Part shown: piece by piece, positions 36,001 to 45,249 of the stretch
How the letters are laid out: every line of letters begins with the position of its first letter
Position numbering within the stretch: position 1 is the first letter of the stretch
Source of the DNA: Phocaeicola faecicola
GTDB lineage: Bacteria; Bacteroidota; Bacteroidia; Bacteroidales; Bacteroidaceae
DNA: 55,581 bases
Reading direction: 5' to 3'
Assembly: GCF_013618865.1 (NCBI RefSeq)
Contig: NZ_JABSOE010000029.1
Coordinates: 1 to 55,581 of the forward strand
Position numbers and translations under genes: made by a program
The notes under the pieces: generated by a model
What the model saw: the letters and a program-made list of their open reading frames with translations, nothing else
Told to the model about the DNA's origin: nothing
The model's database searches: none

Positions 36001-36342
36001 ATCATCGAATCGGAAAAGCAGGAGAAGGAAATCATCCGGCTGGCGGAAAGGGCACTGGAGCATCCGGAGGTGCAGGAGTGGTACGACGGAAGCTGGAGAC
36101 TGTATAACGAATGTGGAATCATCTATACCGACGACCAGGGAGGGCTGCAGACGAGAAGGCCCGACCGGGTGATGATGCGTGAGGATGAGGTGGTGATTGT
36201 CGACTTTAAGTTCGGACGGAAGAAGGCGGAATACCGGGAGCAGGTGAAGGAGTACATGCATCTGCTCACGGAAATGGGATACGGAAAGGTGAAGGGGTAT
36301 CTCTGGTATGTCTTTGCCAACGAACTGGAGGCAATCGGGTAA
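33067..36342 (+). CDS. addA: AddA/RecB-like helicase-nuclease subunit
   Basis: A 1091-aa UvrD/Rep-type (SF1A) helicase with a C-terminal nuclease, the subunit that unwinds and resects double-strand breaks for RecA. Motifs in order: Walker A KASAGSGKTFTLAIQY (about residues 10-25); motif Ia LAVTFTNKATTEMKERIL; Walker B IDEFQDTSRMQW (about 395); GDIKQSIYRWRNGDW; motif V/VI SIHKSKGLEYHTV (about 735) and NLLYVAFTRA. The C-terminus carries the PD-(D/E)XK core: RRPDRVMMREDEVVIVDFKF with a downstream Gln/Tyr helix (QVKEYMHLL). Followed by the addB-type gene after 38 bases. Length and layout fit Bacteroidales AddA. Confidence 0.9.
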   Translation: MEQQPHLLIYKASAGSGKTFTLAIQYIRQLIEDPRAYRRILAVTFTNKATTEMKERILEQLLGIARNLKGSEGYLQELIRLTGRTVEDIRKRAQEALFFILHDYSRFRIETIDSFFQSVMRNLARELELGANLSVELNNAEVLSEAVDVMLEKLDRKSPVLYWLLEYIEERISDDKRWDVSDEIKGFGRNIFDEEYVERGEELRKKLADPKFIPQFRKELKELKEMVLEQMKGFSEQFLGVLEMHKLSPADLKNGSRGIGSYFNKIARGELLNKVSNATVQKCLESEENWTTKSSPNRQKILALASSDLMGILEEAEKMRPKNNWILNSCDLALKYLNNLRLLTHMDAEVRLQNQLHNRFLLSDTNALLHGLISRGDASFVYEKIGTQIDTVMIDEFQDTSRMQWENFHLLLEESLAQKEGSLIVGDIKQSIYRWRNGDWKILAGLGKDPVLRVKECTLDTNWRSEKRIIGFNNAFFPTACQLLSDRQESELGKPCEELLEAYSDVRQKPARTEEKGYVKVSLLPDCEENAYPEAMLEALAEEVDRLMEAGVRSQDIAILVRKNKIIPTVAAYFDEHTPYRIVSDEAFRLDASLAVCILMDGLRFLTAPENRIAMARLAVTFQKEVLHKNIDLNTILLNRIEDFLPTGFILQLAELRLMPLYELLEKLYVLFDLKEIGQQDAYLCAFYDAVTEYMQNHSSELTAFIAYWDEKLHEKTIPSGEIEGIRILSIHKSKGLEYHTVLVPFCDWKMENETNNHLIWCALEGQGPEYDQPPFNELSIAPINYSTVMAESVYCKSYLEERLQLWVDNMNLLYVAFTRACKNLIVWGKKGQTGTVSELLGNTMEAMELEGMSCSGLAEPTADAKGKGKTKDKEKEEESEPVVYEYGCLCPSEEVRKKVTGNPLSEIPEGVPVCIESLETDIEFKQSNRSADFIRGDEEEENRERYIRQGQLLHQVFASIRTAADLEKAVARLRFEGIIESEKQEKEIIRLAERALEHPEVQEWYDGSWRLYNECGIIYTDDQGGLQTRRPDRVMMREDEVVIVDFKFGRKKAEYREQVKEYMHLLTEMGYGKVKGYLWYVFANELEAIG

Positions 36343-36380
36343 ATGAGGTATAGGGTTCAATTTAACGAGGAGGATTAAGC

Positions 36381-39266
36381 ATGATGGATACTTTTCTGAA
36401 ATTAGTAGCACACGATTTATATCAAAAAACGGGAGGTGATTTTACGAAGGTGGCAGTGGTCTTTCCGAACAAGCGTGCCAGCCTGTTCTTCAACGAGTAC
36501 CTGGCCAGGGAAAGTCAGCGGCCGCTGTGGTCGCCGGCGTATGTGAGCATCAGTGAGCTGTTCAGGCAGTTCTCGCAGTGGGAGACGGGAGATCCGGTGA
36601 AACTGGTGTGCGACCTGTACAAGGTGTTTGTGGAGGCGACCGGAAGCAAGGAGACGCTGGATGAGTTTTATTTCTGGGGGGAAATGCTGATAGCGGACTT
36701 CGATGATGCCGACAAGAACATGGTGGATACGGATGCGCTGTTCGGCAACCTGAAGGACCTGAACGAGATGATGGACCACTATGAGTTTCTGGAAGAGGGA
36801 CAGAAGGAGGCGCTGGGACAGTTCTTCCGCAATTTCTCCATGGACCAGGTGACGGAACTGAAGAGGAGGTTCATCGCGCTCTGGGATGTGCTGGGGGATA
36901 TTTACAAGGAGTACCGGCGGGTGCTGAGTGAGCAGGGAATCGCGTACGAGGGTATGCTCTACCGGGAGGTGACCGAACGGATGCAGGTGGACGAACTGCC
37001 TTATGAGAAGTATGTGTTTGTGGGATTCAACGTGCTGAACAAGGTGGAGCATACGCTGTTCAGCAAACTGAGGGATGCGGGAAAGGCCTGGTTTTACTGG
37101 GACTACGATGTGTTCTATATGAAGCGCGACCATCCGCACGAGGCGGGTGAGTTTATCCGGAGAAACCTGAAGGATTTTCCTTCGGAACTGCCGGAGCGGT
37201 GGTTTGACCAGTTGGGCAAGCCGAAGGAGGTTACCTTCGTCGAATCGCCGACGGAGAACGGACAGGCGCGTTTTCTGCCGCAATGGATCAGGGAGAACCT
37301 GACAGAGGAGGAAAAGGAAACGGCGGTGGTGCTCTGTAACGAGGGCCTGCTGCAGCCGGTGCTGCATTCGCTGCCGGAGAACATCCGCCACATCAACATT
37401 ACGATGGGATTTCCGCTGACACAGACGCCGGCCTACAGTTTTGTGAATGCACTGCTGGAACTGCATACGGCGGGATATAATGCCCAAAGCGGAAGGTTCC
37501 GCTTCGATGAGGTGATGAGTGTGCTGAAGCATCCGTATACGCGGGAACTGTCGGAACATGCGGAGGAATTGAAGGAACGGCTGGTGAAGGACAACCGCTT
37601 CTACCCTCTCCCGTCGGAACTGACGAAGGATGAGGTGCTGGAGCTGATTTTCACGCCGTGCGTGGGCAACCTGAAGTTGTGTGAGATGCTTTGCGAGAGC
37701 ATGAAGCGGGTGGCGGAGTTTTACCAGCAGCGGGCAGCGGCACAAAACCGGGCCTTCGACCAGTTGTACAGGGAGGCGCTGTTTAATACGTATACGCTGG
37801 TCAACCGCTTCCATACGCTGACCGAAAGCGGGGACCTGCAGTTGCAGACCGACATGTTCAAGCGACTGCTGACTAGGGTGATGAGCAGTGCCAGCATTCC
37901 TTTCCATGGGGAACCGGCCATCGGCATGCAGGTGATGGGGGTTCTGGAAACGCGTAACCTGGATTTCCGGAACCTGATTCTGCTGTCGGTCAACGAGGGG
38001 CAGTTGCCTAAGGCGGGAGGAGATGCTTCGTTTGTCCCCTACCACCTGAGAAAGGCGTTCGGCATGACGACGATTGACCATAAGATTGCGGTGTATGCGT
38101 ATTATTTCTACCGGCTGCTGCAGCGGGCGGAAAAGGTGACGCTGGTGTATAACACGGCCACCGACGGTATCAACCGGGGAGAGCTGTCGCGGTTCATGCT
38201 GCAGTTCCTGATTGAATGGGGACATCCGGTGAAACGGCAGGTACTGGAAACGGCACAGTCGCCCCAGAGTGCGGAGACGATTTCGATTGAGAAGAATCCG
38301 GAAATCATGAAGCGGATGCAGGATATCTTCGACATCCGGGCCAACAAAAAGGCGCTACTGTCGCCGTCGGCACTGAACTGCTACCTGGACTGTCCGCTGA
38401 AGTTCTATTATCAGTATGTGGCCCAGCTGACGGCCCCGGATGAGGTGAGCGCGGACATCGACTCGGCGAAGTTCGGAAGTATCTTCCATTATACGGCCGA
38501 ACATATCTACAAGGAACTGACGGAGCGGAACAAGACGGTGACTCAGACGGATATCGAGGCGCTCCTGAAGGATGAGGTGAAGCTGCAGAATTATGTGGAC
38601 AACGGTTTCAAGGAACTGTTCTTCAATGTCTCGCTCCAGGAAAAGCCGGAGTACAACGGTATCCAGCTGATTAATTCGGCGGTGATTCTGAAATATGCGA
38701 AGCAGTTGCTGGCGTACGACCTGAAGTATGCACCTTTTGCGTTTCTGGGTTCGGAGAAATGGGTATCGGAAGATGTCGAGATAGAAACACCGAAAGGGGT
38801 GCTGAAGTCGCGCATCGGAGGTATCATCGACCGGCTGGACTGTAAGGGAGATGTGATCCGCATCGTGGACTACAAGACGGGAGGTGACGCAAGTACGCCG
38901 GCAAGTGTAGAGGTGCTGTTCGAGCCCGACAAGAAACGGCCGAGTCACGTGTTCCAGACATTTCTGTATGCGTCCATCGTCTGCCGGAAACTGAGGGAAC
39001 AGGGAGACGGCCGGAAGGTGGCACCTGCCCTGCTGTATATTCACCGGGCGGCTTCGGAAGATTATTCGGCTATCATCTGCATGAAAGAGCCCCGGAAGGA
39101 GAAGGTGGAGGTCAGCGATTTTGCAGAATATGAAGAAAGTTTCCGGGAACGGTTGAATTTATTGCTGAAAGAGATCTTCAATCCGGAAGTCGCTTTTAAT
39201 CAGACAGATATAGAAGAAAAATGTCAATATTGCGACTTTAAATCGCTCTGCAAAAGAGCAAATTAA
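36381..39266 (+). CDS. addB: AddB-like nuclease/inactive-helicase subunit
   Basis: The 961-aa partner of the preceding subunit. The N-terminus (FTKVAVVFPNKRASLFFNEY) has the helicase fold but a degenerate nucleotide loop, as in AddB. The C-terminus has the nuclease core GGIIDRLDCKGDVIRIVDYK followed by TGG. Cysteines in LNCYLDCPLKFYYQY (about 670) and CQYCDFKSLC (about 950) are placed as the four ligands of the Fe-S cluster that staples the AddB nuclease domain. It would resect the other strand and recognise recombination hotspots. A terminator follows at 39413. Confidence 0.88.
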   Translation: MMDTFLKLVAHDLYQKTGGDFTKVAVVFPNKRASLFFNEYLARESQRPLWSPAYVSISELFRQFSQWETGDPVKLVCDLYKVFVEATGSKETLDEFYFWGEMLIADFDDADKNMVDTDALFGNLKDLNEMMDHYEFLEEGQKEALGQFFRNFSMDQVTELKRRFIALWDVLGDIYKEYRRVLSEQGIAYEGMLYREVTERMQVDELPYEKYVFVGFNVLNKVEHTLFSKLRDAGKAWFYWDYDVFYMKRDHPHEAGEFIRRNLKDFPSELPERWFDQLGKPKEVTFVESPTENGQARFLPQWIRENLTEEEKETAVVLCNEGLLQPVLHSLPENIRHINITMGFPLTQTPAYSFVNALLELHTAGYNAQSGRFRFDEVMSVLKHPYTRELSEHAEELKERLVKDNRFYPLPSELTKDEVLELIFTPCVGNLKLCEMLCESMKRVAEFYQQRAAAQNRAFDQLYREALFNTYTLVNRFHTLTESGDLQLQTDMFKRLLTRVMSSASIPFHGEPAIGMQVMGVLETRNLDFRNLILLSVNEGQLPKAGGDASFVPYHLRKAFGMTTIDHKIAVYAYYFYRLLQRAEKVTLVYNTATDGINRGELSRFMLQFLIEWGHPVKRQVLETAQSPQSAETISIEKNPEIMKRMQDIFDIRANKKALLSPSALNCYLDCPLKFYYQYVAQLTAPDEVSADIDSAKFGSIFHYTAEHIYKELTERNKTVTQTDIEALLKDEVKLQNYVDNGFKELFFNVSLQEKPEYNGIQLINSAVILKYAKQLLAYDLKYAPFAFLGSEKWVSEDVEIETPKGVLKSRIGGIIDRLDCKGDVIRIVDYKTGGDASTPASVEVLFEPDKKRPSHVFQTFLYASIVCRKLREQGDGRKVAPALLYIHRAASEDYSAIICMKEPRKEKVEVSDFAEYEESFRERLNLLLKEIFNPEVAFNQTDIEEKCQYCDFKSLCKRAN

Positions 39267-39412
39267 TGTTAAAACGGGAATTTATTTGCTGTTTTCAAGA
39301 ACAAAAATGGATTACCGAGCGTTATAATTATGTTTTTCATAGTAATAGATTTATAATTTGAAAGTGGTTGTTTGTGAAAATAGCTGCTTATTGACAAAAG
39401 CGTTTGTCCAGG

Positions 39413-39452
39413 AAAAGAGGCCGTACATTCCCCGACAGCCTCTTTTCTTCGT
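39413..39452. terminator. Intrinsic terminator after addAB
   Basis: AAAAGAGGC (39413-39421) pairs with GCCTCTTTT (39438-39446) across a 16-base loop; the arms supply the T-rich end in either direction. It lies in the 325-base gap 39267-39591, whose remaining content is AT-rich leader and the -7 box below. Confidence 0.75.
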
Positions 39453-39569
39453 TTATAGCCACGACATATCACATTATAAAGGTAAATCCGGAGCAGAAAA
39501 CCGGAGTTTCTACATTTTAAAAATCATAAAATAAATACGACAATGCAAGGTCAACTCATGCAATATTCG

Positions 39570-39577
39570 TATTTTTG
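39570..39577 (+). promoter_or_regulatory. Possible -7 box for the tamB gene
   Basis: TATTTTTG fits the -7 consensus, with no TTTG at the matching upstream distance. It would start transcription at about 39584, leaving only eight bases before ATG 39592 but twenty before the in-frame ATG 39604, which favours the second start if the promoter is real. Confidence 0.4.
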
Positions 39578-39591
39578 ATTAATTTTTCGAC

Positions 39592-42500
39592 ATGACTACA
39601 GCAATGAGCAAAAGTACTCCTATCAAACATATCGTACGGACCCTTATCATCACCCTGCTGGTGTGCTACTTCGGCATCATCGCTTTTCTGAATTTACCGT
39701 ATGTTCAGAGGCAGTTGTCGGTGATTGTATCACGGGAGCTGGGGGAACTCATACACACGGAGGTGAGTGTGGGAAACATTGATCTGGGACTGCTGAACCG
39801 GATTATCATACAGAATGTGCATGTCAATGACCAGAAGGGAAAGGACTTGCTGAAGATTTCCCGTCTGTCGGCGAAATTTGACATTCCGGAACTGCTGCAT
39901 GGCAGGATCCGGATTCACAGCGTGCAGTTGTTCGGACTGAATGCACGGCTGACACGGAACTCGCTGCAGGAGCAGACAAACTTCCAGTTTATTCTGGATG
40001 CCTTCGCTCCTAAGAAGGAAAAGACTTCGAAGGTGCCGCTGGACCTGCGTATCAACTCGGTACTGATACGACGGGGGGAGATTAATTATGACGTGTGGTC
40101 GGAACCGGAGACTCCGCAGAAATTCAATGCGAACCACATCGGTATTCAGGGACTTTCGGCAACCTTGTCGCTGAAGGCGCTGACGAATGACTCGCTGAAT
40201 GTGCAGGTGAAGCGTATGAGTTTCGGAGAACAGAGCGGATTCAAGGTGAAGCGACTGGCGATGAAGGTGACCGGAAACCGGAAGGCGTTTCATGCAAACC
40301 AGGTGGAACTGGGACTGCCGGAGACGACACTGGTGATTGATACGCTGTCGGCACGGTACGATCAGTTTCCGAACCTGATTGCCCTGCAGCCGAAGGTGGA
40401 GTACATGACCCGACTGCATGCGCACATTGTGCCGCGTGACTTGAAGGCTTTTGTTCCGGCACTGGAGAATTTCCAGGAGGCCATCAACCTGAAGGTCGAG
40501 TTGAGAGGTAAAGGAGATTTCGTGGAATGCAGCCGACTGCATGTAAGCAACGAGGAGCAGTCGATTGTGGTGGAGGCCCGGGGATCGGCAGCACAATGGA
40601 ACCAAAAGGAGAATGCGGTGCTGCAGGGGGATATCCTGCAGCTGAAGGCTACTCAGCAGGGAAATGCCTGGCTGATGCATAACCTGACGGGAAAAGAGGA
40701 GATGCCGGGTATCCTGGAACGGCTGGGCAATGTGTTTTTCAAGGGCAGCCTGTCGGGAGAATTGAGCCGGCTGAATACGCAGGGCACGCTGACTACGGCG
40801 GCGGGAACGGTGAATGCGAACATCACCATGCATGCCGACACTCTCCTGAAGCATCGCTCGTATTCGGGTAAGGTCAGCAGCGGAGAACTGGACATGGGTG
40901 TCCTGCTGGGACAGGAGCAGACCTGGGGAAAGACGGCATTTGACATCGAGCTGCAGGGATTCAGATACAGTGGCGCGCAAACGATGTCGTACGTAAAAGG
41001 AACGATTTATTCGCTGACATACAAGCAGTACGAATACAAGAATATCACACTGAACGGACATTATCAGCCGGGAGGATTCAACGGACAGATTGCGCTGGAT
41101 GACCCGAACGGAAACATAAATATCAACGGAAGTTTTGCGACTCGTCAAGAGGTCCCAGAATATAATCTGACAGCCAGCATCAGGCATCTGCGGCCGCATG
41201 CGCTGGGGTTGTCATCGAGGTTTCAGGATGCTGACTTCTCGGTGGATGTGGCGGCTAATTTCCACGGTCATTCGATTGATGACATCCAGGGGAAAATCGG
41301 TATCAGGAACCTGTTGGTTCTCTCGTCGGTGGCAGAGGAGAATTTTTCGATGGACCATTTCGACATTGTGGCGGAAAACTTGTCGGCCGACCAGCAGCAG
41401 AAGCAGATTCGCATCCGCTCTCCGTTTATCAACGGACAGATTACGGGTAACTATTCTTACCGGACGGTGCCGACAAGCATGCTGAAGGTGGCACAGAAAT
41501 ATGTTCCGTCACTGGTGGACAAGGGACGGAAGCTGCCGGAGACGAAGAATAATTTCGAATTCGAACTGAAGGTGGAACAGAGCCGGCTGTACGAGGGTAT
41601 TTTAGGTATTCCCCTGTCGCTGAACATGCCTGCCAGTGTGACGGGTTCTGTCAATGACATGGAGAACAAGATACAGCTCAGGGCGTATCTGCCGGAGTTT
41701 GTGTATGGTGGGGATTATTTTGAATCGGGTGTATTGCTTTGTGACAATACGGATGAGAAGGCACTGAAGACGCAGGTGAGAATCAACAAGCGGCTGAAGA
41801 AGGGGGCTATGCTGAACCTGGCGGCACAGGCGTATGTAAAGGGAGATACCCTGCACTCTACCGTAAACTGGGGCAATAATACGGATGCGACGTTCAGCGG
41901 AAAAGTGCAAACGACGACCATCTTCAAGTCGACGGAGAAAAAGGGAAAACTGGCTGCGGATATCATTATTCATCCGGGGGAAGTCATCCTGAATGACGTG
42001 CCCTGGAGGGTACATCCGGCCCGGATTGAGACGCGTCCGCACGGGATAAGAATACGTAATTTCCTGTTCGAGCACGAAGACCAGTACGTAAAGGCGAACG
42101 GTGTGATCGGCAAGGAGAAGGAGGATTCGTGCCTGGTGGATCTGAGCAATATCAACCTGCAGTATGTAATGGACCTGATTCAGTTCCATGCGGTGGATTT
42201 TGAAGGAATGGCCAGCGGAAAGGCGGTCTTGAAGCATGTAATGGAGGATCCGGAACTGCTGGCAGAACTGGATGTCGAGAATTTCAAGTTGAACGGTGCC
42301 TTGCTGGGAAAGGCGGATATCATCGGAAAATGGGATAATAAACTGGGAGGTATCCGGCTGGATGCCGACATTCATGAGAATGAGAATTATTTCACCAGGG
42401 TGAACGGATATATTTCTCCGAAGATGAAGGGGCTGGACCTGAATATTCAGGCTGGTGGCACGAACCTGGCTTTTCTGAAGCGTTTTGTCGATAATATCTT

Positions 42501-44145
42501 CGGGGATATTCAAGGCAGGGCTTTCGGTAATGTCCGGCTGTTCGGTCCTTTTGCAGCCCTCGACCTGGAGGGAAAGGCAAAGGCGGAGGCAAGTATAAAG
42601 GTAAGTATCCTGAATACGTATTTTCATGCGCAGACCGACTCGGTATTGATTGAGCCGGGGCACTTTGCCTTTCGTTCGGTCCGCATGTCCGACAATGAGG
42701 GACACAGCGGATGGTGTAACGGCAACTTGAATCATACGAAATTAAAGAATCTGAGTTATAACTTCCGTTTCCAGACGAACAATATGCTGGTATATCATAC
42801 GGAAAAGGAGACGCCGGAGTTTCCTTTTTACGGAAAAATCTATACGACCGGACAGGTGCATCTGAATGGAGGCAACAATGCGTTGAACGTGGACGGAACC
42901 ATGAGAACCGATCCGCAAACGACATTTACTTATGTGACTTCGACGGCGGCGGAAGCGACCAGCAACCAGTTTATTACTTTCGTCGATAAAACGCCTAGAA
43001 GGAAGCAGGAAGAGGTGGATACGGAGGTGTATCATTATATGAACCGCTTTGAGACGGAAGAAGAGGATGAGGGGCCGGAAACGGATATCCATATCAACCT
43101 GCAGATTGATGCGACGCCTACGGCGACCATGAGGATTGTCATGGACCCGGCAGCTGGCGACAATATATCGGCAAAAGGAAGTGGAAACCTGAGAATCAAT
43201 TTCTATAATAAGGGAGATTTCCAGATTTTCGGTAATTATAACATTGAAGAGGGTATCTACAAGATGAGTATGCAGAATGTGATCCGTAAGGATTTCACCT
43301 TGCAACCGGGAGGTAGTGTTTCTTTCAATGGGGACCCGAAAAAGGCGAACCTGAATGTGCAGGCGGTGTATACGGTGAACTCGGCTTCGCTGAACGACCT
43401 GATACCGGATGCTGCATCCAACAAGAGCAATGTGAAGGTCAACTGCTTGCTGAACCTGAAGGGAAATCTGACGGCACCGGCACTGAGTTTCGACCTGGAG
43501 CTGCCGACGGTAAGCGACGAAGACAGGGAACTGGTCAAGAGTCTGACGAATACGGAGGAACAGATGAATACGCAGATTATCTACCTGCTGGGTATCGGAA
43601 AGTTCTATACGTACGATTATGCCAATAACGCCAACCAGTCGGATGCTACCAGTTCACTGGCGTTCAGTACCCTGTCGGGACAGTTGAACAACATTCTCTC
43701 GCAGGTAATCGACAGCCAGAACTGGAACTTCGGTACGAACCTCAGTACGGGAGACAAGGGATGGACGGACGTAGAAGCGGAAGCTATCCTGTCGGGAAGG
43801 TTGCTGAACAACCGGCTGATCATCAACGGTAATTTCGGCTACCGGGATAATCCGATGAGAAACACGAACTTCATCGGAGACTTCGAGGCGATTTGGCTGC
43901 TGACCAAGAACGGCGAGTTCCGGCTGAGGGGGTATAACCAGACCAACGACAGGTATTTCACCAAGTCGACCTTGACCACGCAGGGCATCGGTCTGATTTA
44001 CAAGAAGGATTTTACCAACTGGCGGGAACTGATCGACTGGCTGATGCTGAAGAACCGAAGGAACCGGAAAAGAAGCAGCAAGGAGGAGAAAAGTGCATTG
44101 CCTGCTGGAGAAGCCATCCTCAATGAAGAGGGAGAAAAGGAATAA
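39592..44145 (+). CDS. tamB: TamB-like translocation and assembly module protein
   Basis: A 1517-aa AsmA/TamB-family protein that spans the periplasm and moves lipids or helps assemble outer-membrane proteins. A single N-terminal membrane anchor lies at about residues 14-35 (LIITLLVCYFGIIAFLNLPY). It is followed by the usual amphipathic opening VGNIDLGLLNRIIIQNVHV and a long beta-helix-like body of repeated strands. The C-terminal DUF490/TamB domain includes NYNIEEGIYKMSMQNVI and GGSVSFNGDPKKANLNVQAV. The basic, Glu-rich last 40 residues look disordered. ATG 39604 (MSKSTPIKHIV) is an alternative start. Length is at the upper end of the usual range. Confidence 0.92.
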   Translation: MTTAMSKSTPIKHIVRTLIITLLVCYFGIIAFLNLPYVQRQLSVIVSRELGELIHTEVSVGNIDLGLLNRIIIQNVHVNDQKGKDLLKISRLSAKFDIPELLHGRIRIHSVQLFGLNARLTRNSLQEQTNFQFILDAFAPKKEKTSKVPLDLRINSVLIRRGEINYDVWSEPETPQKFNANHIGIQGLSATLSLKALTNDSLNVQVKRMSFGEQSGFKVKRLAMKVTGNRKAFHANQVELGLPETTLVIDTLSARYDQFPNLIALQPKVEYMTRLHAHIVPRDLKAFVPALENFQEAINLKVELRGKGDFVECSRLHVSNEEQSIVVEARGSAAQWNQKENAVLQGDILQLKATQQGNAWLMHNLTGKEEMPGILERLGNVFFKGSLSGELSRLNTQGTLTTAAGTVNANITMHADTLLKHRSYSGKVSSGELDMGVLLGQEQTWGKTAFDIELQGFRYSGAQTMSYVKGTIYSLTYKQYEYKNITLNGHYQPGGFNGQIALDDPNGNININGSFATRQEVPEYNLTASIRHLRPHALGLSSRFQDADFSVDVAANFHGHSIDDIQGKIGIRNLLVLSSVAEENFSMDHFDIVAENLSADQQQKQIRIRSPFINGQITGNYSYRTVPTSMLKVAQKYVPSLVDKGRKLPETKNNFEFELKVEQSRLYEGILGIPLSLNMPASVTGSVNDMENKIQLRAYLPEFVYGGDYFESGVLLCDNTDEKALKTQVRINKRLKKGAMLNLAAQAYVKGDTLHSTVNWGNNTDATFSGKVQTTTIFKSTEKKGKLAADIIIHPGEVILNDVPWRVHPARIETRPHGIRIRNFLFEHEDQYVKANGVIGKEKEDSCLVDLSNINLQYVMDLIQFHAVDFEGMASGKAVLKHVMEDPELLAELDVENFKLNGALLGKADIIGKWDNKLGGIRLDADIHENENYFTRVNGYISPKMKGLDLNIQAGGTNLAFLKRFVDNIFGDIQGRAFGNVRLFGPFAALDLEGKAKAEASIKVSILNTYFHAQTDSVLIEPGHFAFRSVRMSDNEGHSGWCNGNLNHTKLKNLSYNFRFQTNNMLVYHTEKETPEFPFYGKIYTTGQVHLNGGNNALNVDGTMRTDPQTTFTYVTSTAAEATSNQFITFVDKTPRRKQEEVDTEVYHYMNRFETEEEDEGPETDIHINLQIDATPTATMRIVMDPAAGDNISAKGSGNLRINFYNKGDFQIFGNYNIEEGIYKMSMQNVIRKDFTLQPGGSVSFNGDPKKANLNVQAVYTVNSASLNDLIPDAASNKSNVKVNCLLNLKGNLTAPALSFDLELPTVSDEDRELVKSLTNTEEQMNTQIIYLLGIGKFYTYDYANNANQSDATSSLAFSTLSGQLNNILSQVIDSQNWNFGTNLSTGDKGWTDVEAEAILSGRLLNNRLIINGNFGYRDNPMRNTNFIGDFEAIWLLTKNGEFRLRGYNQTNDRYFTKSTLTTQGIGLIYKKDFTNWRELIDWLMLKNRRNRKRSSKEEKSALPAGEAILNEEGEKE

Positions 44146-44197
44146 GTATAAACAGACAGTATTCAATTAATCATATCAATTTTCTATATAAATAAAA

Positions 44198-45226
44198 ATG
44201 GATAGCAAAAACTATTTTTTACCTGCCGAATGGCATCCGCAGAGTTTTATACAACTGACATGGCCGCATCAGGGTACGGACTGGAGCTATATGCTTGATG
44301 AAGTGGAAGAGTGTTTTCTGAATCTGGCACGGGAAATAGCTTCCAGACAGCCGCTGTTGCTGGTGGCTCCGGAGTTTCCGAAGGCACTGGAAAACTTTGA
44401 GTTCAAGGAGAATGTGTTCTATGTGGAATGTCCGACCAATGACACCTGGGCCCGGGACCATGGTTTCATTTCATTGCTCAACGAACAGGAGGAGGTCAGA
44501 CTCGTGGATTTCTGCTTCAACGGATGGGGTATGAAGTTTGCCGCATGCAAGGACAACCTGATCAACTCACAGTTGGTAAAGGGTTCACTGCTCAACGGTA
44601 CTTATCAGAATTGCAGAAACTTTGTACTGGAAGGTGGTTCGATAGAAAGCGACGGTGAAGGTACGCTGCTGACTACGTCACTGTGTCTGCTCGCTCCCAA
44701 CCGCAACGATACCCTCGACAAGCAGGAGATAGAAGATTACCTGAAAAAGAGCTTTAATCTGAAGCAGGTCTTGTGGCTGGATCATGGATACCTGGCCGGC
44801 GATGATACGGACAGTCATATCGATACGCTGGCACGTTTGTGTCCCGACCATACCATCTGTTACGTACAATGTACGGATACGGAGGATGAACACTATATGG
44901 AACTGAAAAAGATGGAAGAGCAGCTCAAGGAGTTCCGCACCCTGGACAACGAACCTTTCCGCTTGCTGGGACTTCCCATGCCGGAAGCCATCTTTGATGA
45001 GGATGGAGAAAGACTTCCCGCCACTTATGCCAACTTCCTCATCATGAACGATGCCGTATTATATCCGACGTATGACCAGCCGGAGAATGACCGCAAGGCA
45101 GCGTGTGTACTGCAGGAGGCATTCCCGGGAAAAGAAATCGTAGGTGTCGACTGCAGGGCATTGATCAAACAGCATGGCTCATTGCACTGTGTCACCATGC
45201 AGTATCCCCGAACCGCAAAGAAATAA
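44198..45226 (+). CDS. aguA: Agmatine deiminase
   Basis: A 342-aa peptidyl-arginine-deiminase-fold enzyme that hydrolyses agmatine to N-carbamoylputrescine and ammonia. Motifs: AEWHPQSFIQLTWPHQGTDW near the N-terminus, NDTWARDHGFISL (the substrate-carboxylate region, with Asp), FVLEGGSIESDGEGTLLTT, the catalytic His in GDDTDSHIDTLARL and the nucleophilic Cys in HGSLHCVTMQ near the end. The next gene (24 bases on) encodes N-carbamoylputrescine amidase, so the two form the agmatine route to putrescine. Codon use shifts toward C-ending codons from here on compared with the genes to the left. Confidence 0.94.
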   Translation: MDSKNYFLPAEWHPQSFIQLTWPHQGTDWSYMLDEVEECFLNLAREIASRQPLLLVAPEFPKALENFEFKENVFYVECPTNDTWARDHGFISLLNEQEEVRLVDFCFNGWGMKFAACKDNLINSQLVKGSLLNGTYQNCRNFVLEGGSIESDGEGTLLTTSLCLLAPNRNDTLDKQEIEDYLKKSFNLKQVLWLDHGYLAGDDTDSHIDTLARLCPDHTICYVQCTDTEDEHYMELKKMEEQLKEFRTLDNEPFRLLGLPMPEAIFDEDGERLPATYANFLIMNDAVLYPTYDQPENDRKAACVLQEAFPGKEIVGVDCRALIKQHGSLHCVTMQYPRTAKK

Positions 45227-45249
45227 AAAACCATATAAACAAAACGAAT

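Noticed and set aside
33607..38225. Antisense frames of 471, 447 and 602 codons opposite addA and addB
   Set aside because: Shadow frames of G-rich coding; the sense strand carries complete helicase and nuclease motifs.
44146..44197. dif-like XerCD site at the composition switch
   Set aside because: The AT-rich gap shows no paired 11-base arms with a 6-base centre.
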